A DNA stretch of 64,000 nt, taken from positions 1,671,641 to 1,735,640 of the forward strand of contig VZQC01004530.1 in NCBI GenBank assembly GCA_009823505.1, given 5' to 3'. This stretch comes from Rhizomys pruinosus. Its lineage: Eukaryota; Chordata; Mammalia; Rodentia; Spalacidae. Position numbers and translations under genes: made by a program. The stretch's first letter is position 1, and each line of letters opens with the position of its first letter. The notes beneath the pieces are model-generated. The model was not told the DNA's origin. It saw nothing but the letters and a program-made list of their open reading frames with translations, and did not search any database. Below are positions 34,567-47,110 of the stretch, piece by piece.

Positions 34567-34974
34567 GGATAGCTTCAGTTCTCAATTTGACATACCTGGG
34601 AATAAGGAACATCAGTTGAAGAATTTTCTCTATTGGACTGGCCCCTGGCCACTGGGCCTGACTGTGAGGCATTTTTAAAAATTGTTGAGTGATGTGGGAT
34701 GGCCCAGCCCACTGTGGGTGGTGCCACTCCTGGACAGGTGGCCCTGATTTATATAAGAAAGCAGGCTGAGCATTGGCCAGAGGAGCGAACCAGTAGCCAG
34801 CATTCCTCCAAGGTCTCTGCTTCAGCTTCTGCCTCCAGGTTCATACCTTAAGTTCCTGCCCTGGCTTCTCTTGGTGACAAACTGTGACTGGGACATGTAA
34901 GCCAAATAAACCTTCTTCTCCCCAGCTTGGTTTTGGGGAGTGTTTTATCTCAGCAACAGAAGACTAACGAGGAC
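34567..34974 (+). mobile_element. Solo LTR, MaLR-like
   Basis: Same block order as 19821-20221: 'catacctgggaataaggaacatcagttga', 'gggtggtgccactcctgg', 'tatataagaaagcaggctgag', 'aagccaaataaacc', 'ttttatctcagcaacag'. Its end reads gactaacgaggaca. Confidence 0.75.
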
Positions 34975-35265
34975 AGATGTCTTTCATTTACCAACAGCAG
35001 GCACATCTACTAGTACCTCTATATATCCCTCCTTTTGCATCACTATAGAGAGGTAATGGAAAAACAAATAAATGCCAGGGGCTGAGCTGAATGGAATCCT
35101 TTCCCTGGGAGTGATGTCACAACTTCTCTGTGGCTCTAAGTTGGAATTTAAAATTCCAATTTCAATATTTTCATTTTTCAACTAACAAATTACACATTGT
35201 ATACATTTAGAAGATTTTCAATACACAATAAAACATAGTTTAAATGATCAGAATTCAAAAATAGA

Positions 35266-35300
<35 letters not shown>

Positions 35301-36689
35301 AATTCGAATTTCAAAATCAGGAAATGCAGGTGCCACGAGGCTGGGATTTGCCATCCAGGACACATGGGATCACAGAGTGAAGTGTGGACATGACATGGAT
35401 TTCCTGTCTCTCTATTATCTCTGGTGGTTAAAGCAACAAACCACCACTTGCAGGAGGTACACATCACCTTACAGATAACCATACCACATCCCTTTATTGT
35501 GGGAGTTGTGGGAGTTGTGTGAGGGCAACATGCCTTCTTCCTCCTGCCTTAATAGTCCAGGCTATGTGGAGAGGAGTGGTCCAGAAGTGAGGGCAAATCA
35601 ACTGCTATTGAAGACAGGGGTTTTCCAAACCTGCCAGAGAAGTAACAGCATCTGAGTCTAAGCAATGAGCATTAGCGACTGGCTTCCCTGAAATGGGCTG
35701 TTCTCAACATACTGCTCAGCTCCACTCCACAGGGAGCTGATTGCACCACACCAAGACAAACTCGGGACCCAGAGACCCCCATGAACCCCACAAAATCCAA
35801 CACTGTTGCGGCTGTTCTGAACTTGATCCTGAAGAAAAAAAAACTATTATTTGGGGACGTTCTCATTATCTTCCCATCAAGCTCTGATTATTTTACCACA
35901 ATGCTGAACTCATTCCTTTTGATCCTAATGTTGTCCCGATCATAAAGCTCTATTACCAGCTATGTGTGTCCTCCAGGACCCAGGACTTCAGGACACTACC
36001 ACCCAACAGCACTTGCCTATAGTAGCCATTCTTGCATGTCCCATGAGGAGTAATTGGGATTTCCCACCCAGACTCCCCCGTTCTAAGGCCTCAAGTTTGC
36101 AAAGAAGCTGGGCCATTGCTCTCTCCTCCTGGGCAGCCACAACTCTGCCTCACCAGGATATGTAAGTACCCTGGTAAAGGCCAGGGAAGCAGTGAGCATT
36201 AGCAGAGTCTCATGTTTGCCTATCCATATAGCCAGAAGGCTGGAATATTCTGTGCATAGCTACTGACTGCTGGATGGGGACAGGGGTTGGGGAAGGGTAA
36301 AATGGTGGCTCTTGGGATTTTGCAAAGGATGCTCCCCTCCATAGCATCATGTTCACTAGGAAATGGAGAGCTCTTTGCCTCCATCCCACAGCCAAGAGGC
36401 CACTGAATGTGTTTGTAGGAAACCACTCAGCTTGCACAGACAATCCAAGAATCTTATAACTTTACTGTTTACTATATTTTATGGAAAAACAAGACACTTT
36501 CAACTTCTATATAAAATGACGGGTTTTATGAGGTCTCTCCATCACTATTGTTTTGTGGGAACCCTCTGTAGGGTCAACCCTACCTAGAATGTACTTGAGA
36601 ACACAGGATCTGATGGGGGTGGAGAAGCAAGTTCAAGATAAGAGAGGCAGTGTTGCCAGAGGGGCAGTGATGGTTAGAGGAGGACTAAG
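34975..36689. other. Unassigned sequence with (AAAT)n at 35262-35302
   Basis: Apart from the ten-unit (AAAT)n tract no repeat or exon is recognised. Confidence 0.55.
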
Positions 36690-37005
36690 CACCTACTATG
36701 GATTTAATTGGCTCAAAAGAGCGTATGTTGGATATTAATCCCCCAATTCATATGCTGCTGGTATCTGGTAGGGTCTTTAGGAAGAAATTACTATTAGATA
36801 AGGTCATGAGTAAGGTCCTTATGATGACATTAGTGGTTTTACCAGAAGATTCTGAGAGACTTCAGCTGATACAGCTTGCCAGCAAATGCTGGGACCTTGC
36901 TTTTGAATTTCCCAGCTTCTAGAGAATGATCAAAATAAATTTCTATTCTTCCTAAATTATCCATTCTTGGAAATTTTGTCAGAGCAGCTAAATATAGATA
37001 GAGAA
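36690..37005 (+). mobile_element. Ancient MaLR-type LTR remnant
   Basis: 'gttggatattaatcccccaattcatatgctg', 'tctggtagggtctttaggaagaaatta', 'gataaggtcatgagtaagg' and 'gatcaaaataaatttctattcttc' follow the block order of old mammalian MST/MLT-type LTRs. Strongly diverged. Confidence 0.55.
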
Positions 37006-38616
37006 ATGTCATTATTTTTCTCACTTAGCCTGTGTTTCTGCCTCTAGAATTGCACAGATGGAAGTTTCCTGTACTCATCCAAATGGATCCATGAAGTGAC
37101 CCCTAAAGAAAAGTTAGAGGTACATGCTTGTGCAGCTGAACATAGGGTCAGGCTGAGCAGGTACAAGCTCTCATTGGCAGGCACATGGTAAGCACTTCAT
37201 CTAGGGACAATATCAAAGCAGTTATCCACAAACCAGTATGTCTAGCAAAAGAACCTTAAGCTGAACAGATCCAGAAAGAAATAACAGAAAACATCATACC
37301 AGAAAAGCAGACACAAGGAAATGCAGGAGATACAACAGGAAAGGGAGAACAGTGTGTGGGCAGTGCCAGAAAGTCAGGAGCCAAATAACCATGGGATGAG
37401 GGATGGAGATGTCTGCACCTGGATCATCTATCCTAATCAAAGCACAAGAAGTATACCTTAACACATCTGCTGTGTCAAGAGATGAGGTGTTCGTGACTCT
37501 GTTCTTAAGGAGAGATTTGCCTCTAGATCCACATCTGCATTGGATTCTGGGAATCAGGGTGTGAGCTAAGAGCAGTGTTCACTATTTCACAAGGAGGCTG
37601 CAGGGGCTCTTCACACGCCCACCACTCAAAGAACAAATAGTCAGACTTCTTGACCATGGGCTCTGTACTCTCAATTCAGTCAGGTACAGACTGAAAATAT
37701 TTGGGAAAAGAAAAACATTGTGTGTATACTGAACATACATGGACTTTTGTGTCATCATCACTCCTTAAACAACACAGCACAACAACTAATTACAGAGCAT
37801 TTATATTGTATCATATAAGTCATCTAGAGATTATTTAAAATATGCATGAAGATATACACGTTATATGCAAATACCATTAGATTACATACAAGGGACTTAC
37901 ACATCTGAGGATTTTGATATCCATGAGGGTCCTAGAACCTATCTCCCACAAATTAACAAAGGACAGTTATTTACCCAAACTGCCACTCTTAACACCTGCA
38001 GATAAGCCAGCTTTCCCCGGGTCTGATCATGGTCACCATGGAGACCCTAGACTAGCCTCCTGGAGATAAGGCCAAGGAGACTGAGGGATAATATGCTGAC
38101 TGAACCCCTGCCATCTCCTAGCTAGGCGTACATGCTAGTCTGCAGTAGGGCACAAAGACTTGCTTTAAACATTTACTCTCCGAGTGTGCCTTGAAATGCC
38201 CAGGATCTTTTTGCAGATTCTGGCTGCAGCTATGTAAATTTGGAACAGTACCCAATTTTCTGTAGTTCTACAAGTTCCCAATAGACAATGCTGCTGCTCC
38301 CCTTGACAGATTCCATTCAGCAGCAGAATTCTAGAAGGTTGTTTCTCCTCATAAAACACCCACAGGATCAGAGGCAGGAGCATTTTCTAGGCCTCCTGTT
38401 TGGCAATTGCCTTCACCTACTGCTCCCACCTACAGTTGCATACAATCTGGGTTATCAGGAGAGTGTAGCTGTGACCCTTTAGGAATTCTCAAACTGCAGA
38501 AGCAGTTGAAGAATGACCTTTATCTTTCTGAAACCCATCTTTACTAATTCCAGATGCTTCTTGCTCACAGGAAGGGCAATCAATCACACAACCTGCACTA
38601 GAATCAGGTTGAGACT
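37006..38616. other. Unassigned sequence
   Basis: No repeat or exon recognised. Confidence 0.5.
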
Positions 38617-39196
38617 GTTAATTTTTATTGCCAACTTCACTGAACTGAGAGACTCCTAGAGGGGCTGGAGAAATGGCTCAGCAGAAAACACTTGATGCTC
38701 TCACTTTCATGATGGTTCACAACCATGGGCAATTCCAGTTCCGGGTTATTTGATCCGACACCCTCTCTGGTCTCCATGGCACCAGGCATACATGTGCCCA
38801 CATACATACATGCAAGAAAAGCACTCATACACACAAAATAAAAAATTTAAAAATCTTAAAAAAAAAAGAAACACCTAGGGCATTAGTGTGTGTGTGTGTG
38901 TGTGTGTGTGAAGGTATCTTCCTATGTATCTGTAAAGATGTTTCTAGAGAAGTTTAAATGAGGAAGACCCACACTGAATATGGGCACTATCATCCCACTG
39001 GATCCTAGAGTAAATGAAAGGGGGAAAGGTGAAAAAGCGTTCCACTCTCTCTGCTCCTGGTCAGAACCATGGCTCAGGCTGCTCTTGCCGCCCCCACCCC
39101 TGCCCCCATGATGGACCGTATTCCTCTGAACTGTGAGCCTCAATTAACTTGCAAGTCAGGCATTTTGTCTGGCAATCAGAGAAGTAACCAATGCAG
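38617..39196 (+). mobile_element. MT/MaLR-type LTR interrupted by a B2
   Basis: 'ctgttaatttttattgccaacttcactgaac' opens the LTR. After the B2 (38661-38871) it continues 'cacctagggcattag', a (TG)n at 38888-38911, 'atctgtaaagatgtttctagagaagtttaaatgaggaagaccc' and 'gaactgtgagcctcaattaac', the order seen in rodent MT-type LTRs. Confidence 0.6.
38661..38871 (+). mobile_element. B2-like SINE
   Basis: Starts ggggctggagaaatggctcagc, ends in an A-rich tail, and lies inside an LTR. Its middle (cttgatgctctcactttcatgatgg) differs from the dominant B2 here. Confidence 0.8.
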
Positions 39197-39498
39197 GGCT
39201 TCTTGGTAGTAAACATTTCTTTACTTATAAGGCTAGGCCACAGCAGGACAACAGAGAGTGGAAGATCTCTTCCCAGTACTGGTTCTCCTCACCCTCTTCA
39301 GCCTTGGAATTTGTCTGTGAAAGAGACTTACAGCCTTTGTGGGGGTGGGGGAAGACTACCAAAGTACGTTCTCTCAGCCACTGACTGAGCATATCAGAAC
39401 CAGGTTGTCTGATAAGGAGCACTGGCTAAGAGCACTGAGATCACCTGCATTCACACACCCTTTGGTTGACTTTCTGTCAGTTCCCAGGTCAGCAGTGA
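39197..39498. other. Unassigned sequence
   Basis: About 300 bp with no recognised feature, bordering the minisatellite. Confidence 0.5.
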
Positions 39499-41031
39499 TG
39501 TGGTTACCCACATGAGTGCATGAGGAAGCTGATGTTACCCACATGAGTGCATGAGGAAGCTGAGGTCATCCACATCATGAGTGCATGAGAAAGCTGTGGT
39601 TACCCACATCATGAGTGCATGAGGAAGCTGATATTACCCACATGAGTGCATGAGGAAGCTGTGGTTACCCACATCATGAGTGCATGAGGAAGCTGATGTT
39701 ACCCACATGAGTGCATGAGGAAGCTGTGGTTACCCACATCATGAGTGCATGAGGAAGCTGAGGTTACCCACATCATGAGTGCATGAGGAAGCTGAGGTTA
39801 CCCACATCATGAGTGCATGAGAAAGCTGAGGTTGACCACATGAGTGCATGAGGAAGCTGTGGTTACCCACAACAGGAGTGCAAGAGGAAGCTGAGGTTAC
39901 CCACATCATGAGTGCATGAGAAAGCTGAGGTTGGCCACATGAGTGCATGAGGAAGCTGTGGTTACCCACATCATGAGTGCATGAGGAAGCTGTGGTTACC
40001 CACATCATGAGTGAATGAGGAAGCTGAGGTTACCCACATGAGTGCATGAGGAAGCTGTGGTTACTCACATCATGAGTGCATGAGGAAGCTGTGGTTACCC
40101 ACATCATGAGTGCATGATGAACCTGAGGTCATCCACATCATGAGTGCATGAGAAAGCTGAGGTTAACCACATGAGTGCATGAGGAAGCTGAGGTTACCCA
40201 CATCATGAGTGCATGAGGAAGCTGAGGTTACCCACATCATGAGTGCATGAGGAAGCTGAGGTTACCGACATCATGAGTGCATGAGGAAGCTGAGGTTACC
40301 CACATGAGTGCATGAGGAAGCTGTGGTTACCCACATCATGAGTGCATGAGGAATCTGTGGTTACCCACATCATTAGTGCATGAGGAAGCTGAGGTTACCC
40401 ACATGAGTGCATGAGGAAGCTGTGGTTACCCACATCATGAGTGCATGAGGAAGCTGTGGTTACCCACATCATGAGTGCATGAGGAAGCTGAGGTTACCCA
40501 CATGAGTGCATGAGGAAGCTGTGGTTGCCCACATGAGTGCATGAGGAAGCTGAGGTTACCCACATGAGTGCATGAGGAAGCTGAGGTTACCCACATGAGT
40601 GCATGAGGAAGCTGAGGTTACCCACATCATTAGTGCATGACGAAGCTGAGGTTACCCACATGAGTGCATGAGGAAGCTGAGGTTACCCACATCATGAGTG
40701 CATGAGGAAGCTGAGGTTACCCACATGAGTGCATGAGGAAGCTGAGGTTACCCACATCATGAGAGAAGCTGAGGTTACCCACATCATGAGTGCATGAGGA
40801 AGCTGAGGTTGCCCACATGAGTGCATGAGGAAGCTGAGGTTACTCACATGAGTGCATGAGGAAGCTGAGGTTACCCACATCATGAGTGCATGAGGGAGCT
40901 GAGGTTACCCACATCATGAGTGCATGAGGAAGCTGATGTTACCCACATGAGTGCATGAGGAAGCTGAGGTTACCCACATGAGTGCATGAGGAAGCTGAGG
41001 TTACCCACATGACTGCATGAGGAAGCTGAGG
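39499..41031. repeat. 31/34-bp minisatellite array, about 47 units
   Basis: A 1.53-kb tandem array. The core unit is 'gttacccacatgagtgcatg' followed by aggaagctgag (31 bp). A longer 34-bp form has an extra 'cat' giving 'cacatcatgagtg'. Both forms alternate irregularly. Neither length is a multiple of three, so the repeating frames (SSCTHDVGN, QPQLSHAL) are not a protein. There are no spacers, so it is not CRISPR. One unit is cut short at about 40758-40775. Confidence 0.97.
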
Positions 41032-41140
41032 CTCAGAGAATGTAAGTGACTTATTCCAAACAAAAAGAAACCAAGCAGCACAATCACTATTGCTCATGCT
41101 TTCCTGTGTCATTAGATCCATTTATTTGTGCACAGCACAA
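41013..41140 (+). repeat. MIR SINE remnant at the right edge of the minisatellite
   Basis: 'tgcatgaggaagctgaggct' then 'cagagaatgtaagtgacttattcc' matches the conserved MIR stretch I know as gatgaggaaactgaggctcag / agaggttaagtgacttgccc. The last minisatellite unit and the MIR share this sequence. Confidence 0.75.
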
Positions 41141-41275
41141 TGATACCTTTTAGATCTTGTTCCACCTTTAGGTGAAAAATAATATGTTCGTGGAGGTATG
41201 CTTATGCCCTTAGCACTTGGAAGTGTTTGGGTTCATTTCATAGAGTCGCATTTATGTCTTTAAGAATAAACATTT

Positions 41276-41513
41276 GGGGTGGAGAGATGGCCTGAGCAGT
41301 TTAGCGCGCCGACCGTCTTTACAGAGACCCGGGTTCGATCCCCAGCACCGCAATGGCGGCCGAAAACCGTCTGAAACTCCAATTCCAGGAGAGCTCCAGT
41401 TCCAGGGGAATCCGAGACCCTCTTCTGACCTCCGCGGCATTGCACGACACGGGTGCACAGACCTGCATGCAGACAGTACATTCATACACATACAGAAATA
41501 AATAAAATTAAAA
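41276..41513 (+). mobile_element. B2 SINE
   Basis: Full-length B2 from ggggtggagagatggcctgagc to an A-rich tail, with 'aagaataa' just before it and again after the tail. Intact 'ggttcgatcccc' box B-like motif. It differs from the other young copies by several short deletions. Confidence 0.9.
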
Positions 41514-41520
41514 AAAAAAA

Positions 41521-43554
41521 GAATAAGACTTTTTTCCATTCATGAAAATTAGGTCAGAAAGATTCTTATACCAAAAGATAGCAGCTACAGTTCACTGGGA
41601 GGTCATTTCTGTTTCCTTCTCTTTATTTCAAAGAGGCCTCAGAGGCCTGGTATCAGTATCAACTTTTATTTGCTGAGGATGTTGAACTCTAGACATTTGC
41701 AATACAGACCAAGCATCAGTGTGAAATTTTGGATACTGGACTATTTCAGATATCAGATTTCATGAGAAGGATGTTCAACTAGTAAAGTCTTCATAAATCC
41801 CTGACACGTGCAGCATTTCCAGTCCCAAGTATTTCAAACAAAGGATCCTAGATGTTCTTGGAAGCACCATTCTGAACTGACACTCTTCCACTCACACAAC
41901 AGACAATTTTAAGACACCTAAGTGAGCAGTTCTACCCCAGATGCAAGTGTCCACCCTGAGAGCTAGGAACTGCACAAAAGGTAAGTGGTATCTGGAGCAC
42001 TTCAGGAGTGTGTTGGAGACCCACCTGAGGGAACCCAGCCCACTTAAGTATGACAGGCATCCTGGGTGTCCTCGCTGCTGGAATGTTCACATTTGGCCCA
42101 CACTTCGCCACTCATTCCCATTCTGCCTCCTGTGTTTGTCTTCCAGCGTTATGCTGTCATGGGCAGCTGAAGGACAAAGGTCAGGCTGGGGTTGCACTGC
42201 CAAAGTTTGCTGGTGAGGCACCTGCTCAGGTAAGTGATGTGTAGAACAATTCAACCCAAGAAATGAAGGCAGATGCAGCACTGCACTCCACAGCCAGCAG
42301 CCTGAAGGGTGCTGGCAGGAAAGGATATGGGAAGAGATGGCTCCTGAAATGCCCAGAGGGAAAGGCAGAGACTACTTTGATTTCAGCCTCCCATCATAAC
42401 CTGCACAAAGCCATGTCCTTGTTGGGCATAGATGGTTCCGTGAAGGGCAGATGATCTATTCCTCCAAACTCTGGAACAGAGGGAAGTGCAAGCCTTGCTT
42501 ACCTCTGGTTGTAAGCACTCTGGGGGCAATGGGTGAGCAATGCCTCTGGGGATCCCTTTGCAGAATCTGCCTGCCCAAACCTGGGTGCTACACAGTGACA
42601 GTCATGATGCATAGTTCCCTTTTGCTGCCCATGCACCTTCCTGGGAACTGAGAGGCACCCTCTTGCAATTTCCTATGGCATGGCTGTTGGGTGTTGAGTG
42701 TGCACACCCTCACAACTTTGTGAGTTCAAGGCCAGCCTGGTGTACAGAGTGAGTTCCAGGACAGCTGGGGCTACAGGGAGACCCTGTCTCTAAAAGAGAT
42801 CAGTTCATCATGTGCTCAGAGAGCCTATGAAAGAAATGTCAACCGAGGGGCTCTTCCACCTAGATTCTTTCAGCAGCAGTTAGTCCTTTCTTATACATAG
42901 CCCTCTCCTGGGCTACTGGTCCAGGTTGTATTACTCTTCTCTCCTGGACATGTCCCTAACACCCATCTCTCTTGAGTTTAGTCTCTTGCTACTGGGTGTT
43001 ATTTCTCCCTTGTCTGATATCATGTTCTCAGCTCAGTACCAAAGTCTACAGGAAGGAAACTCACAGAAGAGTAAAAACAAAAACAAAAACAGAAAATGGA
43101 AATCTTGCCTCACTTGCTGAAGATATGAAGGTCTATTGGAAATTTCTAGATTAGTCTAAAGGACCCTGTCACAATCTTGCCTGAACGGGAACTTTTGTGT
43201 GAATGGAATTTTGTCAGTAATGAAATATATTAAGGACACAGTTTATCCTCCGTGCTTCCCAAGAGCCCCAAGAAGAGTCTCTTGTCTGTGTGATGACCTC
43301 AGGCTGATGCACTGGCATGGTGGGACCAGAGGACCTCTGCGGGGATGCTTAGGTTCTGGCCACACGAGCTCTGAGGGAGCTTTGCATGCACATTCCTGGC
43401 CACTTTAAATACTGGATCACATCAAACATCAGAAGCTGAAGAGGACTGAGGAAAGTCACATAAGAGAGGAGGCCGCCACAGAACTCAGGCAGATGGCAGC
43501 TCCACTTTACATGCGCCCAGGGATGGGTCACTCAGAAAAGCACTCCTGGGCCTG
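41521..43554. other. Mostly unassigned; B1 3' fragment at 42718-42800
   Basis: 42718-42800 (gtgagttcaaggccagcctgg to gaccctgtctctaaaag) is the 3' half of a plus-strand B1. The rest has no recognised repeat or exon. Confidence 0.6.
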
Positions 43555-43874
43555 TGCCTGCTAGTTTGAATGTGAAATGTCCCTCACCTCAGGCACACAT
43601 ATTTGAAAGCTTGAGTCCAGCTGGTGGCACTACCAGGGAGAAGTCTGGAGCTCTTAGGGACATGGGTTTACTTGGCAGCTATAGAGTCATAGGGCAGGGC
43701 TATAGGGCTATAACTAGCTTGGTTCTAGCCAGCCTCTCTGCTTCCTGATCCATGGGTTCCAAGCCACCATACCTCCTCTGCCCTCAAACTGTGAACTGAA
43801 GGAACTTCTTACCCTAAGTTGTTTCTGTCAGATATTTGTTATTTGTCATAGGAGTGAGAAAAATGGCTAATATA
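43555..43874 (+). mobile_element. Solo LTR, MaLR-like
   Basis: 'tgcctgctagtttgaatgtgaaatgtccc', 'gagtccagctggtggcact', 'ccatgggttccaagccacca' and 'gtgagaaaaatggctaatata'. gcct flanks it on both sides (43550-43553; 43875-43878), a possible short target duplication. Confidence 0.65.
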
Positions 43875-44159
43875 GCCTCTAATAATTATATGCATTTTCT
43901 AGTACACCAAGGTAATATTTACAGTGTACATATGAGATATAAATATCTTGGTTAGGTTTATCTAGTATATTAATTATATATCACCAAGATACATGTTTAC
44001 CTTATGAAACATGTACAAAATAGAAATTAAAACTAACAAGTTATAGTTTAAAATAAATATGAATAGAAGTTCTGATGTTTTCTTTACTTATCTACTGAGA
44101 CATATTCTACTGAGCCTTGGTTTTCAAGCAGATTATTGGGTCTCAACCAGCAATTTTTT

Positions 44160-44449
44160 CCATTTTATTATTATTATTATTAAACTTTTTCCATAGGTCA
44201 TACATAATTTCTTGATCAAATCTAGAGTCGCTTTCCTTTCCATGCCCCCATCCCACCCAAGTCCCTGCACTCTGCCATAGATGTCTTGCATCTTTTTCTG
44301 AGTCTTTCCAGAGTTTTTTTCAGTTCTTTTGTTGTTGTTCTCTCCAACTTCTATTGCTACATTATATATACATAGTTATATATAACATATACATACATAT
44401 ATACATACATACACATATCACTTGAATTAGAGGATTTTTTTTCTTCCCT
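44160..44449 (-). mobile_element. L1 3' UTR end, minus orientation (left part)
   Basis: Starts with an (ATT)n/T-rich tail, then a C-rich tract (44245-44265), then 'ctgcactctgccatagatgtcttgcatctttttctgagtc'. This parallels 'cttgcattctgccgtaagtttttctgcatctgtctc' of the nested L1 at 4050-4090. An AT-rich (tata/taca)n stretch is at 44360-44420. It resumes at 46254 after the insert. Confidence 0.65.
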
Positions 44450-46253
44450 AAAAGATGTCATGTTTTCGGCACATACAAATGTTCTCTCTAATTTTTCTGC
44501 TGTACAGTATCATCTTGTAGCATTCTCTTTTACCTGTAGGATGATTTAACTTGAAAAATCAAGTTTGGTTCCCAAGTTAACCACATACAGTCACCCAAAA
44601 CAGCTTGGGTGAATTTTATGAAATCTGCGCTTTGATTCCAACCTATAGGTATGTGTAATACAACTGCTTTTCTGAGACTCGTGGGTCAAAAAACAAAAAC
44701 CTAAAATAAAAAGGGGGGATACAGATATATATGAAACCTTTTTGTCAAAAACTTTGCAATTCAAATCTTAAAACTAACTAGGGGAAAAGATTTGTATGTT
44801 CCAACAGGTCAAAATGTCACCAACTTAACGGCTGAGAAAGAAAAGATACAGCTTTGCATTGTGTAGGATGTACCAGGAAGTGCCAGCAGAAAGGTTGGCC
44901 CGTCTGAACATTGAAAGGAAGAAAAGCATCAGACTGCTACAGACATCAAACCCCTCTGTGGATCCTACTTGTAACAACTATTTATAATGAGTCCTAATGA
45001 AACTTACTTTCTAGGTGCCACAAAGTTTTAATAGAAGAGACTTTCTTACCTCCCCTCCAGAGAACAAGGAGAAATATGATGATGATGATGATGAGGTCAT
45101 TCTCTAACTGTAAATTGGAACCAACTGTTATAGAGGTAATCTCTTATAAAACCAGTAAAACTGCCTTCTTTAATTGACAAATAGACATGGGAACTGTGAA
45201 AACGATTATTCTCTATTCAGAACCAAATATAATACTAAAGTCTCCTTAAGCTATGCATTTAAGCAAAATATATTAATACAAGAGAGCTCTGATATCAGCA
45301 ATGGATTATTCTACCAAGGAGATGTTGGCCAGGGGATCCAACCCCCCCAAAAGGTAAATGCTTCTTGCCTGTAAACTGGGATACCTGCAAGAAGGGAGGT
45401 GATAAGGCCCTGCTGTCAAAGACCTGATGGAAGCATGGGAAAGATGTATTGAGACCACACTTGCAAGTGTATAGGTGGTCTCTGGGATACCAGAGAGTGT
45501 TACCAAAGGCCACTAAACCAATAAAGCAAATATGGGTCTCCTTGAGTCAAGCAAGACTCCTCCATCAGCACCAGCTACACCTCACCTGCCTGGAAATACT
45601 GTGCAGCAGTGGCAGCCATATGCCCGTATATCCCAAATCTAATTGGCTATTAGCTCTCTCCTTGAGGGAATAACCCACGACTGATGCCACAAGCTTACAT
45701 CCTCTAGTGGTTAGGAGATGTTATAAGCCACAGTAAGACCCTGTCATAATTTACAGAAAAAGGATTAACATACCATCAAAACATCTGTTCCTATACCAAA
45801 GTAACCTACCATAACAATTAGTTTTAAATACCTATATATCTAATTGCTTGTGCTTCATTAGTAGGATCGAAAGGTTATTCCTGGACAAACTGTCAGCCCA
45901 TGAAAGGAAACAGCCAGAATTGACCAGAGTCCAAGACAACAGCTCCAGAGAAAGTAGACTGTTTTGCTTCTCGTCCACCTGTGCCCCTTTTCTAAGCCAA
46001 GGGAACAATCTGCAGAAGAGGGGGCATGGTAGAATGTAAGGGCTGCAATTGGGGTGAATGGTGAAACTACAGCAATATAGTCTGGACACTTATTTGATCA
46101 ACTTGATTGAACATACAAGCCCCCCAGCTGGATGGTGGGACCCTTGGGCTGTGTGGGTTTGGGCACAACTGCTTGCTTGTATTTATAAATTATTACTTGT
46201 TGTTAAAAAATGAAAAAAAAATAAAGAAGTGAAAAAAAAGATGTCATGTTTTC
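44450..46253 (+). mobile_element. Independent ~1.77-kb retroposed repeat (copy B) with 18-bp target duplication
   Basis: The insert 44468-46235 is bracketed by perfect copies of 'aaaagatgtcatgttttc' (44450-44467 and 46236-46253). It ends in an A-rich tail with AATAAA at about 46220. The target junction (cct/aaaag) suits L1 endonuclease. It matches copy A (4091-about 5940) along its whole length in reverse complement. No open frame above 75 codons looks real. The element has moved by L1-type target-primed reverse transcription, but I cannot name its family. Confidence 0.9.
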
Positions 46254-47110
46254 CTTAAGGAAGTGCTCCAAAGTTCCTCCTTGGCAACCCCAAACAACCA
46301 TCAATCCTGCACTTTTGCTCCACAGTGGGGTCTTTCCCTCCCATGGTTTCCCAAAATGAAGTCCAATAAGCACATGCCCTGTCTTGATCCCCCTGCATTG
46401 GCCTCCATGATACAGCCCAGGTAGTCCAACAATGGCAATCTATACTCTGATGAGGCTGACATCTCCTTAGCTGTTTAGTCCACAAGCTGGGTATTTCAGT
46501 AGTCCCCATCTGGCATTGAAGGTTTGGAGGATTCTTGGAGAGACGTGAGTCCTCAGTCCATATTAGGAGGCTAAAAAGCTTTGCTTCATGTCTTTGAGGA
46601 GTGCCAAAAACGGTGGAAGCCACAGAGTAGATGCACTTGCCAGTAAGAATTGGAGATAGGCCAAACAACAGTACTCTCTGTTTATTCTGTCTTTTTTCTA
46701 AGATCTCAAGTTCTATGTCTGCAGTACAGTTTCTCTGAGCTTACTGATTATTTGTATCTGTTTGTACTTTCCTTTTGGATGCTTAAGGCCACACAGTTAG
46801 CCCAGGTTAACCAAGGTTCTTGTTTTCTCAAGGTCAGTTGAGGATCTGGTCCTCAGGGGTCTCTTGGGGTTTTCTTTTTTTGAGGGGGAGGGTGGGAGCC
46901 CTTTGCTCCTTTCAGCTTTTCATTCACCAGTTCCATCCACTCAAAGACAAAAGCAAGTCTTGCTAGACCAGGCTTTCTTTTCTGAAGCACGAGCAGATTT
47001 TCCTCTCTTTAGACTGGACACTGGCTGAAGTCCCATCAGTGGCTCTCTGAGACCTCTCTGAACAGGAAGTCTCCAACCAGCTATTTTTTAAATGGGATTT
47101 TTTAAAATCC
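46254..47110 (-). mobile_element. L1 3' UTR, minus orientation (right part)
   Basis: Continues the host sequence of the insert. At 47015-47050 'agactggacactggctgaa' recurs at 57003-57021, directly left of the minus-strand L1 there, so it probably belongs to the same 3' UTR family. A 137-codon minus-strand frame (46255-46668) shows no known motif. Confidence 0.5.

Noticed and set aside
39499..41031. CRISPR-like or protein-repeat array
   Set aside because: Units are contiguous without spacers, and 31/34-bp lengths shift the frame at each unit. It is a minisatellite in a mammalian genome.
46255..46668. 137-codon minus-strand frame
   Set aside because: No domain or splice context. It lies in sequence that probably belongs to an L1 3' UTR split by the retroposon.
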